Origin: Tenderia sp965602225
GTDB lineage: Bacteria > Pseudomonadota > Gammaproteobacteria > Tenderiales > Tenderiaceae
Direction: 5' to 3'
Assembly (NCBI GenBank): GCA_965602225.1
Contig: CBFCYE010000004.1
Location: forward strand, 62,001 to 126,000
DNA: 64,000 nt
Positions 6,696 through 14,910 of the stretch are shown here, in pieces. Every line of letters begins with the position of its first letter. Positions within the stretch are counted from its first letter, which is position 1. Both the position numbers and the translations under genes were made by a program. Under the pieces are notes generated by a model. That model saw only the letters and a program-made list of their open reading frames with translations, made no database searches and had not been told where the DNA came from.

Positions 6696-9344
6696 ATGGC
6701 AGGCAGTGTGACCCGCGACACATCAAACTCGTTAATAACCACAAGCTCCTTTGCTAATGGGGTGGCTGGGCTTTACTTTTTTTCCGGTGCGATTAGTCTT
6801 GCCTATCAAGTCTTGTGGGCGCGAATGTTGTCACTGCAGTTTGGTGTCAGCATCTTCGGCGTTGTTATCACAGCCGCTGCCTTTATGTTGGGGCTGGGAA
6901 TTGGTGCGTTGGTGGGGGGGCGTATTAGCCAACGTCAAAGCTCTCCCTTGCGCCTGTTTGCGATGATAGAAATTAGTGTCGCCGCATACGCCTTGTCGTT
7001 ACCATTTATTCTACGTTTGGTTGATAGTGGCGTTTTACAGGCGGCACCAGAAAGCCTGACAGCCTGGTATGCCATGCAGCTGATGGCTGCGCTAATCCTG
7101 ATTACCCTACCTGCTACTGCGATGGGTGTTGGTTTTCCGTTGGTGTTGAAGGCTATTCGCAATACACCCATCTCACTCGGCTGGATCTATGGTCTGAATA
7201 CCTGTGGCGGTGCCTTTGGCGCGCTGATCCCGTTGTTGCTCTTGCCTACCCTGGGTTGGGTTGCGGCTGTATGGGTGATTGCCATGGTCGGTGTGTTGGT
7301 GGCGATAGTGGCTTGGTGGTTATCACGTCACCAACCTATTGAAGTAGCGTCTAATCAGCAACAGCAACCAACCTCCGCTGTTGCTATAGCCCCGCTGACC
7401 CTGTTTGCTTATGCCGCGGTCGGTGCTGCGGCATTGATTCTGGAAGTGGGCTGGACCCGTCTGTTCGGCATGCTGTTGTTGCGTACCGAATATGTCATGG
7501 CGATAATTCTGGCCGTGTTCCTGGTGGGGATAGGTGTTGGCAGTCTGCTGGCTAGGCGTTTGCGGGCTGGATTCTGGTTTGATCTGTTACCGATTATTGC
7601 CGCCTCCTTTGCGTTATTGAGTCTGTGGTTTATTCCACAGTTGGCGGGCTGGGCTGAACAGGCTGATTTTGATTCGCTTGCTACAGCAATGCTGGCGCAG
7701 GGCTTGGCGATTGCCGCCCTGACCCTGCCAGTGACTTTGTTGTTGGGCGCTTGGCTGCCGATGCTGAGCAGGCGTCTGGGCCAGCAAAAATCACAGGATA
7801 AATCGATTGGTGCTGTTCTTTATGGAGCCAACTCTATTGGCGCGGCAGCGGGTGCCTTGCTGGCTGGATTTGTTTTGATCCCCTGGCTGGGAACGGCGGC
7901 GACAATTGTTTTGGCGGCTTTGCTATTGTTTGTGGCAGGCATGGCCTGGGCGACACGGCGTAGCTGGTTGGCGCTGCCATTAATTGCCGCACTGGCATGG
8001 CCGGTGTTGCAGTTGCCCGCAGTGAATCAGCTGCTACCACAGCAACAGGCCAATAGCACTGATTTGTCGGTGCATGAAGATGCGCTGGCGATCACTCATG
8101 TGGTTGAGCGTAAAGATGGTCAACGTCTATTGCTGGCTGATTTGCAGCGCATGGACGCTTCATCCGAACCGCTGGCGGTGGTGTCGCAGCAGAATCAGGT
8201 GCGACTGCCCTTGCTGTTACATCCTGATCCAAAACATGTGTTGTTTCTCGGTCTGGGTACTGGCATTACGGCCTCTGCTTCTCTGCCCTATCCCGGTATG
8301 CACCGTACAGCTGTGGAGTTGTCGCAGGGAGCGATAGATGCCTCACAGGCCTGGTTTGCCGAGGTTAATGGTGATGTCGCCAACGAGATGTTAATCGTGC
8401 GTGATGATGCTCGACGTTTCCTGCAAACAACACGGCAGGATTACGATGTCATTATCGGTGACCTATTTCATCCTGACCTGGTTGGCCGCAGTGCATTATT
8501 GTCACAGCAACAATTTCAGCGCGCCAAAAACCGCCTTGCCGATGGTGGGCTGTTTGTACAGTGGCTGGCGCTGAATCAGTTTGATCCTCAGTCGTTGCAG
8601 GTGGTTCTGCGAACCTTCAAGCAAGTCTTCCCTGAAGCGGTAATGTTTGTTGATGGTTTCCGTCTGGCCATGGTCGGTGGTGTGGCTTGGCAGATAAATA
8701 TAGAGGCCAGTTTGACTAACCTTGCGCGACTCAATTCTGCCGCCCAGGTTCTCGCCACGGGGACGGAAGGGTTGTGGAGTTGGCTGGGGCGTTACTGGGG
8801 CCCTGTGCCAAGCTCAGATGGGCCTGTCCAGGGTGAGTGGGCGCCGGTGATTGAATACCATCTGCCGCGGGCGCGTTATCGCGGTGAAATGGATTTGGTG
8901 GTTTTAGTGGAGTGGTTGCTGCAACAGCGGCCGCATTTTTCACAGGCACAACAGTCCCTGGCGGTAAGCAAGGCGCAGTCAGAATCATTCGAGCGCGGTT
9001 ATGTTGCCACCGAACTCGCACTGCGGTCTTGGGTGGCTGAATTGAAAGGTGATGTCAGGCAAGGGCAAAAGCTGTTGCAGCTGGCTTATCAGGCCAACCC
9101 CAAAGACCGCTGGGTCAGTGGTGCCTTGGCGGATCGAATGTTTGCTGGCCTGCAGGCCATGGTTGAGCAGGGTGCTGATCCGCGTAATGCCCTGGAAGCG
9201 ATACTCTATATCAGGTCAGATCATGTGGAGGCCGTGCGTGCCTTGTGGCAACTGGAACTGGCTGAAGGCAATCAGGCCAGGGCGGAGGAATATCGTCAGA
9301 TGCTGAAAACTTTGAGCCCGCTGGATGCCAGTTTGCGACGCTAG
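6696..9344 (+). CDS. Fused MFS-like transporter / spermidine-synthase-fold protein
   Basis: 882 aa. The first 450 or so residues form about 12-14 membrane helices; a spermidine-synthase-like Rossmann domain follows with the glycine-rich FLGLGTG near residue 519, a following acidic VEL and a DDAR-FL segment, then a helical C-terminal region resembling tetratricopeptide repeats. Such fused MFS/spermidine synthase proteins are widespread and mostly uncharacterised; the nucleotide-binding domain suggests use of S-adenosylmethionine or its decarboxylated form. Its position between oxidase accessory genes and ccoG is unusual. Substrate and product are unknown. I cannot say whether it serves the oxidase. 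Confidence 0.85.
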   Translation: MAGSVTRDTSNSLITTSSFANGVAGLYFFSGAISLAYQVLWARMLSLQFGVSIFGVVITAAAFMLGLGIGALVGGRISQRQSSPLRLFAMIEISVAAYALSLPFILRLVDSGVLQAAPESLTAWYAMQLMAALILITLPATAMGVGFPLVLKAIRNTPISLGWIYGLNTCGGAFGALIPLLLLPTLGWVAAVWVIAMVGVLVAIVAWWLSRHQPIEVASNQQQQPTSAVAIAPLTLFAYAAVGAAALILEVGWTRLFGMLLLRTEYVMAIILAVFLVGIGVGSLLARRLRAGFWFDLLPIIAASFALLSLWFIPQLAGWAEQADFDSLATAMLAQGLAIAALTLPVTLLLGAWLPMLSRRLGQQKSQDKSIGAVLYGANSIGAAAGALLAGFVLIPWLGTAATIVLAALLLFVAGMAWATRRSWLALPLIAALAWPVLQLPAVNQLLPQQQANSTDLSVHEDALAITHVVERKDGQRLLLADLQRMDASSEPLAVVSQQNQVRLPLLLHPDPKHVLFLGLGTGITASASLPYPGMHRTAVELSQGAIDASQAWFAEVNGDVANEMLIVRDDARRFLQTTRQDYDVIIGDLFHPDLVGRSALLSQQQFQRAKNRLADGGLFVQWLALNQFDPQSLQVVLRTFKQVFPEAVMFVDGFRLAMVGGVAWQINIEASLTNLARLNSAAQVLATGTEGLWSWLGRYWGPVPSSDGPVQGEWAPVIEYHLPRARYRGEMDLVVLVEWLLQQRPHFSQAQQSLAVSKAQSESFERGYVATELALRSWVAELKGDVRQGQKLLQLAYQANPKDRWVSGALADRMFAGLQAMVEQGADPRNALEAILYIRSDHVEAVRALWQLELAEGNQARAEEYRQMLKTLSPLDASLRR

Positions 9345-9396
9345 CTGTGCGGCTTGTTTTGATGAAAAGAAAGTCTCGTCGTGGTAAATTACGTCG

Positions 9397-10716
9397 ATGA
9401 GCAGTAACAACATCTTGAATGAAATCCCCGTCGTCGTTGAGCCCCGCAAGCCAAGCAATAAATTGCACTGGCAGCGGCGTGGTTTCCAGTTTTTTGTCCT
9501 GGCGATGTCAATCATTATCCCAATGAGTGGTCTGTTTCGTATCGATCCGATTCAGGGCGCTTTTGTCATGCTGGGCCATCAGATCTGGTTTTCCAACTTT
9601 GGTATCGTGTTTGGCTTCTGGATGGTATTCGCCGGTCTTTTGGTGATGCTCTATTCGACCCTGGGGACGGTTTTTTGTGGTTGGGTCTGCCCGCAAAATA
9701 CCATCTCAGAATGGGCCAACCAGCTAACCCACAAGCTGCTCGGTAAGCGTGCCGATCTGAGTATTGATGGTAGCCCGATGAAGCTTTCAATGGCCAAGAA
9801 CAAGCCGCTGAACTGGCTGGTGCTGACCGTGATTCTAGCGTTCATTGCTGCAGTTATGGCGTTGATCCCGCTGTTTTACTTCTACGAGCCTATACTGATC
9901 TGGAAATTTGTCAGCTTTCAGTATGACCCTGGTCTGGCGCCGTCACTGCACTGGATCTACATGGTCTTCTTTTTAATCGTGCTGGTTGATATCACCATGA
10001 TCCGCCATTTTATGTGTCGTTTTATGTGCATCTATAAAATCTGGCAGCATACTTTTCGAACCCGCCAGAGCCTGCATATCGCTTATGACAAGTCACGTGC
10101 AGATGAGTGTGAGAAATGTAATTTTTGTGTCAGCTCCTGCTTCCTGGCTATCGATCCGCGCCAGACAGATGTCTATGACACTTGCGTCAACTGCGGTGAG
10201 TGTGTGACAGCCTGTAACAATCTGCAGGCGCGTAAGCAGAGTGGTAAGGATGGTCTGCTTAAATTTGCCATGGGTGAGCAGCAGGGTCAGAATTTCGCCA
10301 ATTTTAAAACCAACCGCAACGACCTGTTTACACGAATATCATGGGTGGCACCGATTTTGCTGATTGGTAGTCTGTTGATGGTTTGGGGTATTTGGGATTA
10401 CCAGCGTTACCATATTTCTGTTTATCGCGCGGATACTGTTCAAGGCAATAATATTCTCGATTACCGTATATCCGTTGCGAATAAATTTTATCAACCAACT
10501 CGCCTACATGTTGCTGTGGAAGGCCTGGATCAAGCTGATTACAGTTTACAAACGAATACGGTTGATTTTGAAACGGCAGGGCGGATTAATGTTGAATTAA
10601 ATATTAGTCCTGATCTACCTAAGGGGCTGCACCCAGTGCTGGTGCGGGTTAAGTCTGATGACGGTTGGGAAGAGAGTTTCCGCGTTCAACATTTTTCGGC
10701 AGGTAAATTATTATGA
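9397..10716 (+). CDS. ccoG: CcoG/FixG-type cytochrome oxidase accessory ferredoxin
   Basis: 439-aa membrane iron-sulfur protein. Helices near residues 30-50, 75-98, 145-170, 190-207 and 320-337; a conserved WVCPQN segment after the second; two [4Fe-4S] ferredoxin motifs, CxxCxxCxxxC (about residues 237-247) and CVNCGECVTAC (about 266-276); a C-terminal periplasmic immunoglobulin-like domain. CcoG proteins reduce Cu2+ to Cu+ for delivery to the CuB site of cbb3 oxidases. Its presence supports a copper-containing binuclear centre in the CcoN-like subunit. It overlaps the next gene by 4 bases. Confidence 0.92.
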   Translation: MSSNNILNEIPVVVEPRKPSNKLHWQRRGFQFFVLAMSIIIPMSGLFRIDPIQGAFVMLGHQIWFSNFGIVFGFWMVFAGLLVMLYSTLGTVFCGWVCPQNTISEWANQLTHKLLGKRADLSIDGSPMKLSMAKNKPLNWLVLTVILAFIAAVMALIPLFYFYEPILIWKFVSFQYDPGLAPSLHWIYMVFFLIVLVDITMIRHFMCRFMCIYKIWQHTFRTRQSLHIAYDKSRADECEKCNFCVSSCFLAIDPRQTDVYDTCVNCGECVTACNNLQARKQSGKDGLLKFAMGEQQGQNFANFKTNRNDLFTRISWVAPILLIGSLLMVWGIWDYQRYHISVYRADTVQGNNILDYRISVANKFYQPTRLHVAVEGLDQADYSLQTNTVDFETAGRINVELNISPDLPKGLHPVLVRVKSDDGWEESFRVQHFSAGKLL

Positions 10717-11141
10717 GTGACAATAAACGTAAGCCCTTGTCTAAGGACGAGTTGACGGCAATCGATAGTCGTTGGGGTGAAAACCCTGCGGATCATTTTG
10801 GTTATGCCAGCGATGAAGAGCGTCGTGCTACGCGTGGCATGGAGGACTGGGAATTATTGGAGTCGATACCAGAGTCTCAAAAACCCATTCCAAAATGGTT
10901 TTTCGGTGTGATCATCACGGTGTTGCTGTTGTCGGTTGGTCTAAGCTTCCCGTATTGGGGTGATAGGGTTGGTTATGAGCGCGACTGGTTGGATTGGGGC
11001 TATGCGGTTGCATTTGCCTATCTCACAGTGGGATCAATATTTGTTTATTATATGGTGAAGATGTATGGCTCTAAGCTTGGTGGTCGACTTGATCAGGATC
11101 ATACCGATGAAGAGCAGCAGCAAGACAAGGTAGAAAAATAA
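10713..11141 (+). CDS. Two-helix membrane protein next to ccoG
   Basis: 142 aa with a long hydrophilic cytoplasmic N-terminus (about 65 residues), helix one (about residues 68-87) ending FPYWGDR, a very short periplasmic loop, helix two (about 96-117) and a charged tail. Overlaps ccoG by 4 bases (ATGA). It resembles the 207-aa protein at 2488 in order and in the sequences around both helices, minus that protein's periplasmic insert. No Cys or heme site. Could be an assembly factor or an alternative small subunit; not recognised as a named family. Confidence 0.7.
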   Translation: MSDNKRKPLSKDELTAIDSRWGENPADHFGYASDEERRATRGMEDWELLESIPESQKPIPKWFFGVIITVLLLSVGLSFPYWGDRVGYERDWLDWGYAVAFAYLTVGSIFVYYMVKMYGSKLGGRLDQDHTDEEQQQDKVEK

Positions 11142-11146
11142 TCTCC

Positions 11147-11437
11147 ATGTTTAGACTGTTGACTGTAATGTTTGCTTTGGTAGTTGCTGGTTGTGAGCTG
11201 CCACAAACACAAACCAAAATTAGCCTGCCTGAGCCTGAGTCTGAAGGTGCGCAGTTGGCGAAGCAATTCTGTTCTGGTTGTCATGCGCCGCCAAGTCCTT
11301 TGGTCCACACGGCGAAAGAATGGCCCAATGTGATTTATCGGATGCAGGAACGGCGTCGGATGAAGGCCTTTGAATTGATTGCTGAGCCTGAGCACACCAT
11401 TCTGCTGGAATATCTGCAAAAGTTTGCAAAGAGTTAA
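11147..11437 (+). CDS. Small monoheme cytochrome c lipoprotein
   Basis: 96 aa. Signal sequence with lipobox VVAGC (lipidated Cys near residue 16) followed by a heme c site CSGCH at about residues 42-46; one of the Met residues in the RMQERRRM stretch is the likely sixth ligand. Small periplasm-facing electron carriers of this kind can shuttle electrons to membrane oxidases. It sits 5 bases after the previous gene and abuts the next, so it is in the same transcript. Confidence 0.82.
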   Translation: MFRLLTVMFALVVAGCELPQTQTKISLPEPESEGAQLAKQFCSGCHAPPSPLVHTAKEWPNVIYRMQERRRMKAFELIAEPEHTILLEYLQKFAKS

Positions 11438-11821
11438 ATGATGCGTGGATTAATTATAGGTTTGTTTGTGCTGCTGTTGGCGGCGTGTAGTACGCCTGAC
11501 CCGCGTTATCAAATTCCAACACAAATGTGGAATGATGTCGTGGTTGAGGTTCAGGTTATGCCCACACCGGTACGGCCAGGTATGAATGAGTTTCTGGTGT
11601 TGACCACGCTTGAGCGCGGTAAGCCGGTGCCTGATCTAATTGTTTCCTTGCGCGCAGAGCAAAATAAAGGATGGCAGCAGATGATTCAGGATGGTCATAG
11701 CGGAGTTCATCGGCGTGCCCTGCATCTGCCAGGCAATCCAGTTTTGTATGTGCAGTTACGTAAGAAGCGCAGTGAAGAAGTGGTGGTGTTGGAGTTTCCT
11801 CTAGTCTTCGAGGACGATTAG
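11438..11821 (+). CDS. FixH/YtkA-like lipoprotein
   Basis: 127 aa with a lipoprotein signal (LLAAC, lipidated Cys near residue 17) and a single all-beta domain resembling the periplasmic part of FixH/CcoH or YtkA-like proteins (PVRPGMNEFLV, then VSLRAEQ and a C-terminal VVVLEFPL strand). FixH/CcoH members assist cbb3 oxidase assembly. Start at 11438 or the next ATG three bases on. Its stop overlaps by 4 bases the end of the convergent gene at 11818. It closes the plus-strand oxidase operon. Confidence 0.6.
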   Translation: MMRGLIIGLFVLLLAACSTPDPRYQIPTQMWNDVVVEVQVMPTPVRPGMNEFLVLTTLERGKPVPDLIVSLRAEQNKGWQQMIQDGHSGVHRRALHLPGNPVLYVQLRKKRSEEVVVLEFPLVFEDD

Positions 11822-12330
11822 CTTTTATTGATCCGTTTGCTTAGGCGGCTGCTCTGTTGCCAGCGACGCGTTAGCAGAATCATGGCACCGCCGCGTTGCT
11901 CCTCGCAGTTGGGGCAGGTCAGGTAACTAAGATAGAGTTCTTTGGGCATCCGCCCGGCGTCCAGTAGTTCCGATTGCATCTCCCGCACGCTGCTTTTGAT
12001 GCTGCCGATATCACCTTTGTGTAGTTTGCCGCGTAGCTGAAATGGGCTGGGCATGTGGGTGACATGGCGCGAAGGGGAGTCTCCTGACTTCAAGGGGCAG
12101 AGAATGTGTCCGCGCATCCAGCCAGTCTTGGTCATTGTAAAACCAGGCCAGAGCGGTTCCAGTTCCAGCTGAGTAATCAAGTGGCGTACGCGGCCCAGAT
12201 AGACCTCGTGGCCCATCGGCATATGCAGGAAGGTTGCGATGGGCAGTTCCAGCATGGGGTTGCCGCCGAGATCTATATCTTTGTTATCCCAGTCCGGAAA
12301 GTGTTCTGGACAGCCGCACTCTAGGGTCAT
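11818..12330 (-). CDS. Hypothetical Cys-containing protein (possible zinc site)
   Basis: 170-aa soluble protein of no family I recognise. Metal-binding potential comes from ECGCPEH at the N-terminus and CPNCEEQRGG near residue 140. It overlaps the start of the upstream 4-helix membrane protein gene by 4 bases (ATGA), so the two are translationally coupled and probably act together. The pair converges with the oxidase operon. Confidence 0.65.
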   Translation of the reverse strand: MTLECGCPEHFPDWDNKDIDLGGNPMLELPIATFLHMPMGHEVYLGRVRHLITQLELEPLWPGFTMTKTGWMRGHILCPLKSGDSPSRHVTHMPSPFQLRGKLHKGDIGSIKSSVREMQSELLDAGRMPKELYLSYLTCPNCEEQRGGAMILLTRRWQQSSRLSKRINKS

Positions 12331-12839
12331 TTGTTGTTGCGGGCCTTGAAGATAGTCATGGCGCTATTGGCTAGAAACAACCACAGACCGAGGCCCATGA
12401 TGGTGGCGGAGACTGCGCCGATCGGGATGTAGATAGCGTGTACTGCGTCGATGGCTGTTGCCCCCTCTTCAAGTAACAACATGCCTTCCCAGTAGCCAAA
12501 GATCATCAGGCTGCTGTAAAAACAGGTGACACCCAGTATGGTCATCCAAAATGAGGTGTTTTCCAGTTTGCGTGACCAGATTTCGGTGCCGGTAAATTTG
12601 GGTAATAGATAATAGGTGACCGCCATGGCCATCATCATTACGCCGCCGATTAGATTGATATGGGCGTGGGCCAATGGGTCAATCATGTGGCCGGGGCCGC
12701 CATAGGGGCTGCCAATGCTATCGAGCCAGGCGCGAATTGGTGGCAGCATTTGCAATACACCGTGGACACTGCCGACAAAAAAGCAGGTGACTGATGCGGC
12801 GAGAAACTTGGTCAGGTGCTGATGTTTTGTTGCTGGCAT
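12327..12839 (-). CDS. Four-helix protein resembling the N-terminal part of cbb3 oxidase subunit I
   Basis: 170 aa with four predicted helices. The second helix region reads DPLAHAHINLIGG followed by YYLLPKFTG, echoing the segment of CcoN-type subunits around the heme b ligand (FGHMRQVHVFAVIFGW then MYITPALG in the protein at 94). The N-terminal helix and the helix after the W-S-x-KL segment also match in order. It lacks the CuB ligands, so it is not an oxidase; a single heme b or a scaffold role is possible. Similar short subunit-I-like proteins occur in other genomes, usually annotated as cbb3 subunit I. Confidence 0.78.
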   Translation of the reverse strand: MPATKHQHLTKFLAASVTCFFVGSVHGVLQMLPPIRAWLDSIGSPYGGPGHMIDPLAHAHINLIGGVMMMAMAVTYYLLPKFTGTEIWSRKLENTSFWMTILGVTCFYSSLMIFGYWEGMLLLEEGATAIDAVHAIYIPIGAVSATIMGLGLWLFLANSAMTIFKARNNK

Positions 12840-12903
12840 AACTAACTCACTTGAACTGCTTTATACAGGCGTGTTTGATAGGGATTTTGAGGTACTTTAC
12901 ATT

Positions 12904-12932
12904 AAAAAAGCCCGGGAGGCCCGGGCTTTTTT
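12904..12932 (-). terminator. Bidirectional-type terminator hairpin
   Basis: A near-perfect palindrome, AGCCCGGG / CCCGGGCT with loop AGG, flanked by A6 on the left and T6 on the right, so it could stop transcription on either strand. On the minus strand it follows the 37-aa ORF and insulates the 4-helix gene from it. Confidence 0.8.
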
Positions 12933-12933
12933 G

Positions 12934-12958
12934 CTAATCCAAACTAGGTTTGGATTAG
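12934..12958. repeat. Perfect 11-bp inverted repeat, 3-base loop, over a stop codon
   Basis: Arms CTAATCCAAAC and GTTTGGATTAG around TAG. It covers the stop codon of the 37-aa ORF (12955-13068, minus) and lies directly beside the terminator palindrome. It has no T-tract of its own; it may be part of a double hairpin that protects or ends the small-protein transcript, or a regulator site. Confidence 0.7.
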
Positions 12959-13068
12959 TCAGGATTACGCTTGTCTGCGATGCTACCTTCAATAGCCGCT
13001 TGGCTCATGGCACCGACAACAATTACAGTCAGACCAAAGAATATTGCGATTGGAATTAAAATCCCCAT
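12955..13068 (-). CDS. 37-aa single-helix membrane protein
   Basis: Short ORF MGILIPIAIFFGLTVIVVGA... with one hydrophobic helix (about residues 2-20) and a charged C-terminal tail. A strong GGGAGGG ribosome site lies 7-8 bases upstream, a good promoter lies about 65 bases upstream (13133-13161), and a terminator follows, so it looks like a monocistronic, well-expressed small membrane protein. It resembles the 44-aa protein at 3135 in layout. A role as a small subunit of the neighbouring oxidase is inferred. Confidence 0.68.
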   Translation of the reverse strand: MGILIPIAIFFGLTVIVVGAMSQAAIEGSIADKRNPD

Positions 13069-13132
13069 TATTTTTCCCTCCCAAGTGAAAAATGTTTAGT
13101 TTTGATAAAGCTTTCTACGAACTTGTCGGTCG

Positions 13133-13161
13133 AGTCTAGAGTAATTTCTTTACCCGTGCAA
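13133..13161 (-). promoter_or_regulatory. Sigma-70 type promoter of the 37-aa gene
   Basis: On the minus strand: -35 TTGCAC, 17-base spacer, -10 TAGACT. The predicted transcript start leaves a leader of about 57 bases before the start codon. Confidence 0.5.
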
Positions 13162-13168
13162 GCCCCTG

Positions 13169-14899
13169 TTAATGTTTATAGATCTCTGCTGTGCCATTGC
13201 CGCGCGGGTCGCTGGCGGCTTCAATTTGATTGTTTGCTTTGAGCCATAAAATCGCCTGCATATTGCCGTATTTACGATTGATGGCCTTTAGCTCATGTCC
13301 TAGTGATTTGAGTTGTTGTTGCTGTGTTTCAGTCAGCGTGCCAGTTTCGAACTGTATGCTGTCGGGTAAAAACTGGTGATGAAATCGGTCACGAGAAACC
13401 CAGTCTGTGGCCGGTTTGTTGGCTGCAAACTCCAGAGCGCCCAGCAACACCATGCTGATGATGCGACTACCGCCAGGTGTGCCGAGGATGGCAAGCCTGT
13501 CGTCAGTTTCGAGAAAGGTTGGACTCATGCTTGAGAGTGGGCGTTTGCCAGGTGCTATGGCATTGGCCTCGGCACCGACCAAGCCGTAGGCATTGGGTGT
13601 GCCGGGTTTGGCCGAGAAATCATCCATTTCGTTATTTAGTAATACGCCGGTGCCTGGCGGGGTAAAGGTGGCGCCGAATGGGTAGTTGATGCTTAGCGTG
13701 GCGGCGACACGATTGCCTTCCTGGTCGAGGATGGAAAAATGGGTGGTGTCCTGACCGGCACTGTTTTGTACTGCCCCCGGCAGGCTATGACTGGCAGTGG
13801 CCTGATCGAGGCGAATGCTGTTGCGCAGTCCGGCGGCATAAAAGGGGTGGGTTAGTTTGTCTGTTGCTATGTCGACAAAATCAGGGTCGCCAAGGTATTC
13901 GGCACGGTCACGATAGGCGCGGCGCATGGCTTCAACAATGGTGTGGATGCGGGTGGTTTCGTCCATCTTCTCCAGCTCAAAACCGGAGAGGATGTTGAGC
14001 ATAGTCACTAGGGCAATGCCGCCGGAAGAGGGCGGTGCGGCAGAGGTGATGTGAATGCCGTTGTATGCGCCTTGGATGGGTTGGCGCTCGATCACCTGGT
14101 ATTCATCCAGGTCTTGCTGGCTCCAGATGCCGCCGCCCTGGCGTATTCCCTTGATTAGTTTTTTCGCAATATCACCATTGTAAAAACCGGCGCGGCCATT
14201 GCTGGCGATGGCTGCCAATGTATTGGCCAGGTCGGCTTGTTTGATGATGTGGCCAACGGCAGGGGGTTCATTGTTGTGCAGGAAGATGGACGCTGTTTCT
14301 GGATTTTTGCGCATCTGTTTGAGGCGGAAACCTGCTAGCTTGCGATAGCGATCATCAATGGCAAAACCATCACGGGCGACGCGGATTGCTGGTGCCAGGC
14401 TCTTGCTCAGTGGTAAGCGGCCATATTTTTCGGCGATGTGAACCAGCGCTGCCGGTTCGCCGGGGATGCCAGCGGCCAGTGGCCCATTCATGGACAGGCC
14501 TTTGATGACGGCGCCATTTTTGTCCAGATACATGTCGCGCTGCGCGGCCAGTGGTGCCCGTTCACGGCCATCGATCATGGTCTGGAAGTTGTCTTTAGCT
14601 CGGTGCAATAACCAGAAACCACCACCACCGATACCGGAACCGGCGGGCTCTACCACCGCTAAGGTGGCGCTGACGGCAACCGCCGCATCAAAGGCGTTGC
14701 CACCGGCAGCAAGGATTTCATGGCCGGCAGCCGTGGCTATTGGATGGGCGCTGGCAACTGCAGATGCAGAGGGTGGCGTGATTTGAGTTTGGGCATGGGC
14801 CGAGGCGATAAACGCAAACAGCAGGACCAAAGGCCCTGCTGTTTGAATGAGACGCTGTTTTAGGTAAACCCCGCCGGATTGAGAAAAGTTGATTCCCAT
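13169..14899 (-). CDS. ggt: Gamma-glutamyltranspeptidase
   Basis: 576 aa. A signal sequence ends near AHAQ (about residue 36), so the product is periplasmic. The N-terminal nucleophile Thr of the autoprocessed small subunit is in QDTTHFSILD at about residue 385; the oxyanion loop PLSSMSPT and the GTPGGSRI motif follow. The enzyme transfers or hydrolyses the gamma-glutamyl group of glutathione, allowing its recycling as an amino acid source. Length and motif order are normal. The gene stands alone on the minus strand, 11 bases before the ferredoxin gene's stop; co-transcription with it is likely. Confidence 0.95.
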   Translation of the reverse strand: MGINFSQSGGVYLKQRLIQTAGPLVLLFAFIASAHAQTQITPPSASAVASAHPIATAAGHEILAAGGNAFDAAVAVSATLAVVEPAGSGIGGGGFWLLHRAKDNFQTMIDGRERAPLAAQRDMYLDKNGAVIKGLSMNGPLAAGIPGEPAALVHIAEKYGRLPLSKSLAPAIRVARDGFAIDDRYRKLAGFRLKQMRKNPETASIFLHNNEPPAVGHIIKQADLANTLAAIASNGRAGFYNGDIAKKLIKGIRQGGGIWSQQDLDEYQVIERQPIQGAYNGIHITSAAPPSSGGIALVTMLNILSGFELEKMDETTRIHTIVEAMRRAYRDRAEYLGDPDFVDIATDKLTHPFYAAGLRNSIRLDQATASHSLPGAVQNSAGQDTTHFSILDQEGNRVAATLSINYPFGATFTPPGTGVLLNNEMDDFSAKPGTPNAYGLVGAEANAIAPGKRPLSSMSPTFLETDDRLAILGTPGGSRIISMVLLGALEFAANKPATDWVSRDRFHHQFLPDSIQFETGTLTETQQQQLKSLGHELKAINRKYGNMQAILWLKANNQIEAASDPRGNGTAEIYKH

Positions 14900-14910
14900 G
14901 GCGGTGACGA

